34,274 nt of DNA from Deltaproteobacteria bacterium. Lineage in GTDB: Bacteria; Desulfobacterota; Desulfobulbia; Desulfobulbales; SURF-16. The DNA is taken from positions 1 through 34,274 of the forward strand of contig JACQYM010000301.1 in NCBI GenBank assembly GCA_016208225.1. Reading direction: 5' to 3'. The notes beneath the pieces were generated by a model that was given only the letters and a program-made list of their open reading frames with translations, ran no database searches and had not been told where the DNA came from. Each line of letters starts with the position of its first letter. Within the stretch, counting starts at the first letter, position 1. A program made the position numbers and the translations under genes. Positions 30,221 to 34,274 of this stretch are shown in pieces.

Positions 30221-30427
30221 ATGAGCAAGAAACTTTTGACTCTGGCATTGGCCGTGGCTTTCATCGCATCCACCGCAACCGTATCTTTGGCTGCTAAAAT
30301 CAAATGTACCGTAGACAGCGTTGAAGGCAGCAAAGTGACCATGACCTGCGACGGCGCCGCTGATCTGAAAGCTGGCGACAAAGTTGAAGTAAAAGCCGGT
30401 AAAGGCAAAGCGGTAGAGGGTTGCTAA
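30221..30427 (+). CDS. Small exported protein of unknown function (68 aa)
   Basis: AAGGAGAAAGAAATG; signal peptide MSKKLLTLALAVAFIASTATVSLAA; mature KIKCTVDSVEGSKVTMTCDGAADLKAGDKVEVKAGKGKAVEGC; own promoter and terminator. Confidence 0.82.
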   Translation: MSKKLLTLALAVAFIASTATVSLAAKIKCTVDSVEGSKVTMTCDGAADLKAGDKVEVKAGKGKAVEGC

Positions 30428-30453
30428 TTTCTTTCCCTCGTTGAATAGATAGT

Positions 30454-30493
30454 AAAAAAGACCGTTTGATCTTCGGATGAAACGGTCTTTTTT
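30454..30493. terminator. Intrinsic terminator after the 68-aa gene
   Basis: AAAAAAGACCGTTT-gatcttcggatg-AAACGGTCTTTTTTT. Confidence 0.9.
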
Positions 30494-30566
30494 TATTGCC
30501 CTCTCTGCCCCCGTAATAGTAATCTCCCCTGTATCTCATCCTTACGTCAGTTGCGCCATCAGAAAC

Positions 30567-30667
30567 GCCGTTGTGAAAAACAATATCGGCGCCCGGATGG
30601 CAGAGGCGGTATAAGGAGCCGTCACGAACTACCCGGAAATGAAGAGGGTATTTCGTAACGTCCCCTT
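30567..30667 (+). repeat. Dispersed ~100-bp repeat, copy A (upstream of uppP)
   Basis: GCCGTTGTGAAAAACAATATCGGC...CAGAGGCGGTATAAGGAGCCGTCACGAA...AATGAAGAGGGTATTTCG aligns with the reverse complement of 31909-32010. Confidence 0.75.
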
Positions 30668-30699
30668 TACGCAAAAAAGAGATCCATCAATACAAGAAT

Positions 30700-30830
30700 G
30701 ATGGACTCGTAAAAACTGAAATTAACCACAGAGAGCACAGAGCCCACAGAGATAACTAATTGTAATTAAAATATTTTCTCTGTGACCGCTGTGAGCTCCG
30801 TGGTGAAAATAGACTTTTTACGAATTCATC
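30700..30830. repeat. Long imperfect inverted repeat made of 9-bp CACAGAG-type units
   Basis: Left arm 30700-30752 (GATGGACTCGTAAAAACTGAAATTAACCACAGAGAGCACAGAGCCCACAGAGA), AT-rich 24-bp loop, right arm 30777-30830 whose reverse complement is GATGAATTCGTAAAAAGTCTATTTTCACCACGGAGCTCACAGCGGTCACAGAGA. Confidence 0.85.
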
Positions 30831-30861
30831 AAGAATGAATGAACAGTAACGGACCAAGCAC

Positions 30862-31674
30862 GTGAATTTACTTTATGCCGCTTTTCTCGGAATCCTGCAG
30901 GGAGCGACCGAATTTCTGCCAATCTCCAGCTCCGGCCATCTTGCCCTGGCTGAAGCCTTTTTTCATATCAAAGAAGCGGGGCTTACCTTTGACATCGCCC
31001 TGCATATGGGCACACTGGTAGCCATTCTCGCCTATTTCCGGCAGGATTTCTACGGGATGGGGCTTGCCCTGGCCGGCAAGGGGCAGGGCGAGGAGGCTTT
31101 GCAGCAGCGGCGCATGTTCCTCTACATCTCCCTGGCCACCATCCCTGCCGTGATCGCCGGACTGTTGGGAGAGCATGCCGCTGAAACGTTGTTGCGCGGC
31201 CCGCTGACCGTGGCTTTTTTTCTGGCGGCAGCCGGTCTTTTTCTCTGGCTGGCCGAGAAAAAAGGCACACATCAGCGCCCATTTACCGCAATGACCCTGA
31301 AAGATGCGCTCATCATCGGCTTTGCCCAGGCCCTTGCCCTCATCCCGGGCGTCTCCCGCAGCGGCAGCACCATGACCGCCGGACTCTTCCTGGGCCTGAA
31401 CCGTTCCGCCTGCGCCCGTTTTTCTTTTTTGTTGTCGGCTCCCATAGTTTTCGGGGCGGGAATTTACAAGCTCCCCAAGATGCTTAGCCAGGGCCTCAAC
31501 CAGAGCGAAATTCTTTTCTATCTGACCGGTTTCTTTTCATCGGCAATTTCCGGGTATCTGGTTATCGCCCTGCTCATGCAATTTGTGCGGACGAAATCCC
31601 TCGTCGTTTTTGCCTACTACCGTTTTTTGCTGGCGGCCGTGGTCGCCACGGCCCTGCTTCTTGGCTATTCATGA
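30862..31674 (+). CDS. uppP: Undecaprenyl-diphosphatase UppP/BacA
   Basis: 270 aa from GTG; AAFLGILQGATEFLPISSSGHLALAEAFF, IPGVSRSGSTMTAGLFLGLNR, C-terminal YYRFLLAAVVATALLL. Confidence 0.95.
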   Translation: MNLLYAAFLGILQGATEFLPISSSGHLALAEAFFHIKEAGLTFDIALHMGTLVAILAYFRQDFYGMGLALAGKGQGEEALQQRRMFLYISLATIPAVIAGLLGEHAAETLLRGPLTVAFFLAAAGLFLWLAEKKGTHQRPFTAMTLKDALIIGFAQALALIPGVSRSGSTMTAGLFLGLNRSACARFSFLLSAPIVFGAGIYKLPKMLSQGLNQSEILFYLTGFFSSAISGYLVIALLMQFVRTKSLVVFAYYRFLLAAVVATALLLGYS

Positions 31675-31742
31675 ATAAACGTGACTGCGCAGGTTGTTTA
31701 GACTATTAGTTAGACTGTAGTACCCTGTACTCTTAATCCTTC

Positions 31743-31828
31743 GTAGGTTGGGTTAGGCCGTTGTTTGGCCGTAACCCAACACCAGAGGCGCCTTTGGCGT
31801 TGGGTTACGCTTCGCTAACCCAACCTAC
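31743..31828. repeat. Nested palindromic REP-like element
   Basis: Outer arms GTAGGTTGGGTTAG / CTAACCCAACCTAC (31743-31756 and 31815-31828) enclosing GTAACCCAAC ... GTTGGGTTAC. Confidence 0.88.
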
Positions 31829-31908
31829 TGAAAATACGAAGCAATCAATGTTCCATGGTAGTAGGGTGTCAGGTGAAAAGTCGGTAATGCAAGCCTGCGC
31901 AGAGTAAT

Positions 31909-32010
31909 GAGGGACCATGGCGAAATAACCTCTTCATTGTTGTGCATTTCGTTACGGCTCCTTATGCCGTCTCTGAGAACCAGAAGACGAAATTATTTTA
32001 TTACAACGGC
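31909..32010 (-). repeat. Dispersed ~100-bp repeat, copy B (downstream of uppP, inverted relative to copy A)
   Basis: Reverse complement GCCGTTGTAATAAAATAATTTCGTCTTCTGGTTCTCAGAGACGGCATAAGGAGCCGTAACGAAATGCACAACAATGAAGAGGTTATTTCG aligns with 30567-30655 almost without gaps. Confidence 0.75.
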
Positions 32011-32077
32011 TTACCTCCGTTAACAGACTAAACACCTACCGGCTATGCCCCTGAGCAGTTGCCCATAAACAAAGGTT

Positions 32078-32773
32078 ATGAAAGTGAACATCGCAGATCT
32101 GCCTGAAAAGGCGCAGCAGGTCCTGAAAAGGATCCGGAAAAAATATAAGGTCGGTTTCGAGCCCTTGCGCATCAGGGATGTGGAGCTTGAAATTCTGCAG
32201 GTTACGGATCTTGAGCAGCTGTTAGCCGGAAAAGATCCCTTTGCCGATGTGTCAAGTTTCCCCTTCTGGGTCAAGTTGTGGGAGGCATCCCTCATGCTTG
32301 CCGATATCATGGCCAGCCTGCCCTGCGAGCCGGGGCAGACACTGCTCGAGCTGGGGGCGGGACTGGGAGCGCCGGGCCTTGTCGCCGCGGCACGAGGGCA
32401 CAAAGTCACCTTGAGCGACTATGAACCCCATATTCTGGATTTCCAGCGGGTCAGCGCGGCGGCCAATGGGCTGACCGTCGTTGATTTTTGCATGATCGAC
32501 TGGAAAAAACCGCCTGAACTCGCGCCCTTTGCCACCATCATCGGCGCGGAAATCCTTTTTCGGGCTGAATTTTTTGAGCCGCTGCTGGCGGTATTTAAAA
32601 AATATCTTGCCCCGCAGGGCACGATTTATTTAGCCCATGATGCCCGCCGGAAAAGCCTGCCCGCATTTCTCGATCTGGCCCAGAAGGAGTATCAGGTCGC
32701 GGTCAGCGCCAGGAAAATGAAATCAGCGGAAGGGGAGCTGACCATCATTATTAACCGTTTAAGGAGAAAATAG
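32078..32773 (+). CDS. Class I SAM-dependent methyltransferase, protein-lysine methyltransferase-like
   Basis: 231 aa; PFWVKLWEASLMLADIM, LLELGAGLGAPGLVAAARGHKVTLSDYEPHIL, resembling the Methyltransf_16 group. Confidence 0.8.
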   Translation: MKVNIADLPEKAQQVLKRIRKKYKVGFEPLRIRDVELEILQVTDLEQLLAGKDPFADVSSFPFWVKLWEASLMLADIMASLPCEPGQTLLELGAGLGAPGLVAAARGHKVTLSDYEPHILDFQRVSAAANGLTVVDFCMIDWKKPPELAPFATIIGAEILFRAEFFEPLLAVFKKYLAPQGTIYLAHDARRKSLPAFLDLAQKEYQVAVSARKMKSAEGELTIIINRLRRK

Positions 32774-32782
32774 TATTCCACC

Positions 32783-33100
32783 ATGCCGATTTATGAATAT
32801 GAACATCTCGGCCGGGAAGAATGCAAACTTGGCTGCCGTTTCGAGCTGGTCCAGTCCATTTCCAGTGAAAAGCTGACAAAGTGTCCCGAATGCGGGCAAC
32901 CGGTGCAGCGGCTGATTTCCATCTGCGCCATCAGCACCCCGAAAACCGCCAGTGATTTAAAAAATCACGGATTCACCAAACTGGTGCGCCGGGACAACGG
33001 CGTCTATGAGAATGTGACGGCCACCGGGAAGGAAAGCAGAATATGGGATGTCCGCAAACCGGAAACCATGCCTGATCTGAAGTCCAAGATCAGGGACTGA
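32783..33100 (+). CDS. FmdB-like zinc-ribbon protein
   Basis: 105 aa; MPIYEYEH...CRFELVQSISSEKLTKCPECGQPVQRLISI. Confidence 0.82.
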   Translation: MPIYEYEHLGREECKLGCRFELVQSISSEKLTKCPECGQPVQRLISICAISTPKTASDLKNHGFTKLVRRDNGVYENVTATGKESRIWDVRKPETMPDLKSKIRD

Positions 33101-33166
33101 GGGGGGCAAGAGGTGCCCGGTTGCCGGTTTACGTCCTTGTCAATATGAGAATTTCTCGGCTATTTT

Positions 33167-33203
33167 CCGTCAACCGTCAACCGTCAACTGGCAACTGGCA
33201 ACT
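33167..33203 (+). repeat. Short heptamer tandem repeat
   Basis: CCGTCAA CCGTCAA CCGTCAA CTGGCAA CTGGCAA CTG, intergenic. Confidence 0.85.
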
Positions 33204-33239
33204 GTAAATTGTAAAACCCCCTCCCCGTTCCGGAATTCT

Positions 33240-34070
33240 ATGCATTACAACGATATCGACTGGAATGAGCTCTGGCAGGAGGCCCGCCGGCAGAAGAGCT
33301 GGAAAAAAAAGAACAGGCAGGCGTGGGACAGCCGGGCCGCTGGCTTTGCCAGGCGAAATATCGACTCGGAATATGCCGAGCTTTTTTTGCAGTTGCTCAA
33401 GCCGGCACCCCACTGGCGGGTGCTTGACATCGGCTGTGGGCCGGGTACCCTGGCGCTGCCCCTGGCGGCCAGGGTGAAGTCGGTGACCGCCATTGATTTT
33501 TCCGCGGCCATGCTGCACGAACTGGAAGAAAGGGCGGCGCAGCAGGGGATCACGAATATTGTTCCCATCCAGGCATCGTGGACCGATGACTGGCAGCAGC
33601 TGGCGATTCCCGTCCATGAAGTTGTCATCAGCTCCCGTTCCCTGTCGGTTTTTGATCTGCGCAGCGCCCTGGAAAAAATGAACAGCTGGGCTACCGAAAA
33701 AGTTTTTATTGCCGATAGGGTAGGCAGCGGTCCTTTTGATCCGGACCTGTTTGCTGCCGTGGGCCGCCCCTTTGACCCCGGCCCGGATTTTATTTTTACG
33801 GTGAATCTCTTATACCAGCTGGGGATTCATCCAAAAATCGACTATATCGAACTTGCGCGGACAAAAACATATGACTCCAGGGATGAAGCCCTGGAAAGCT
33901 GCCGCTGGATGTTCGACGATCTCAGCCCGGCGGAAGAGGAAAGACTGGCCGCCTATGTTGATGGGCGGCTGGTGCATGATGAGGGGGGCCGCGTCACTCT
34001 GCGGCGCAGGGCACGGGTGAAATGGGCGCTGCTCTCCTGGGACAAGGAAAGGGTGCAGGGCGGCCTGTAA
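33240..34070 (+). CDS. Class I SAM-dependent methyltransferase
   Basis: 276 aa; WRVLDIGCGPGTLALPLAARVKSVTAIDFSAAMLHELEERA. Confidence 0.85.
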   Translation: MHYNDIDWNELWQEARRQKSWKKKNRQAWDSRAAGFARRNIDSEYAELFLQLLKPAPHWRVLDIGCGPGTLALPLAARVKSVTAIDFSAAMLHELEERAAQQGITNIVPIQASWTDDWQQLAIPVHEVVISSRSLSVFDLRSALEKMNSWATEKVFIADRVGSGPFDPDLFAAVGRPFDPGPDFIFTVNLLYQLGIHPKIDYIELARTKTYDSRDEALESCRWMFDDLSPAEEERLAAYVDGRLVHDEGGRVTLRRRARVKWALLSWDKERVQGGL

Positions 34071-34175
34071 CCGGCCGGGCTTTGATTGTCTGGTCCGGCA
34101 GCCGGCGCGGCAAACCGGCCCATGGCCGGCCGGGCAGCGGCTGCGCAACACGAAAAATCGAGAAGCAAAAAGATA

Positions 34176-34274
34176 ATGAACGATTATGATATCATCGTCA
34201 TCGGCGCCGGCCATGCGGGGTGTGAAGCTGCCCTGGCCGCGGCCCGCATGGGCTGCCGGACGGCGGTGCTGACC
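34176..34274 (+). CDS. mnmG: tRNA uridine-5-carboxymethylaminomethyl modification enzyme MnmG (5' part, truncated by window end)
   Basis: [33 protein letters not shown] matches the MnmG N-terminus; ATG at 34176, open to window end. Confidence 0.93.
   Translation, partial: MNDYDIIVIGAGHAGCEAALAAARMGCRTAVLT

Noticed and set aside
33167-33203. Heptamer repeats considered as a CRISPR remnant
   Set aside because: Units are 7 bp and contiguous without spacers; no cas genes in the window.

Overview
The window reads as ordinary core chromosome of a Desulfobacterota bacterium, probably Desulfobulbales-like (inferred from gene content, not computed). From left to right it holds: alaS; a split ATP synthase operon (b', b, delta, alpha, gamma, beta, epsilon); a cheX-like gene; a stand-alone GltD-like oxidoreductase; a type II secretion operon (E-F-H-J-I-K-L-M-C-like-D) with no gspG; and a small conserved unknown. 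Next comes a sulfur-trafficking locus on the minus strand (tusA, DsrE-like, DsrF-like, and a 57-aa ORF resembling a shortened TusB/DsrH), divergent from a YeeE/YedE-family transporter. Then follow a REC-GAF-histidine kinase overlapping a FliK-like gene, an MFS transporter, a TlpA-like thioredoxin, a 68-aa secreted protein, a repeat-rich stretch around uppP, two methyltransferases, a FmdB zinc ribbon and the start of mnmG. The best candidate for a noteworthy system is 21930-24755. It matches the YedE-TusA-DsrE ('YTD') gene set proposed as a marker of sulfur-disproportionating bacteria, and here includes a possible minimal DsrH in dsrE-F-H order. The uppP region carries three unrelated repeat types, including an inverted pair of ~100-bp elements flanking the gene. 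All assignments are by eye; no searches were run.
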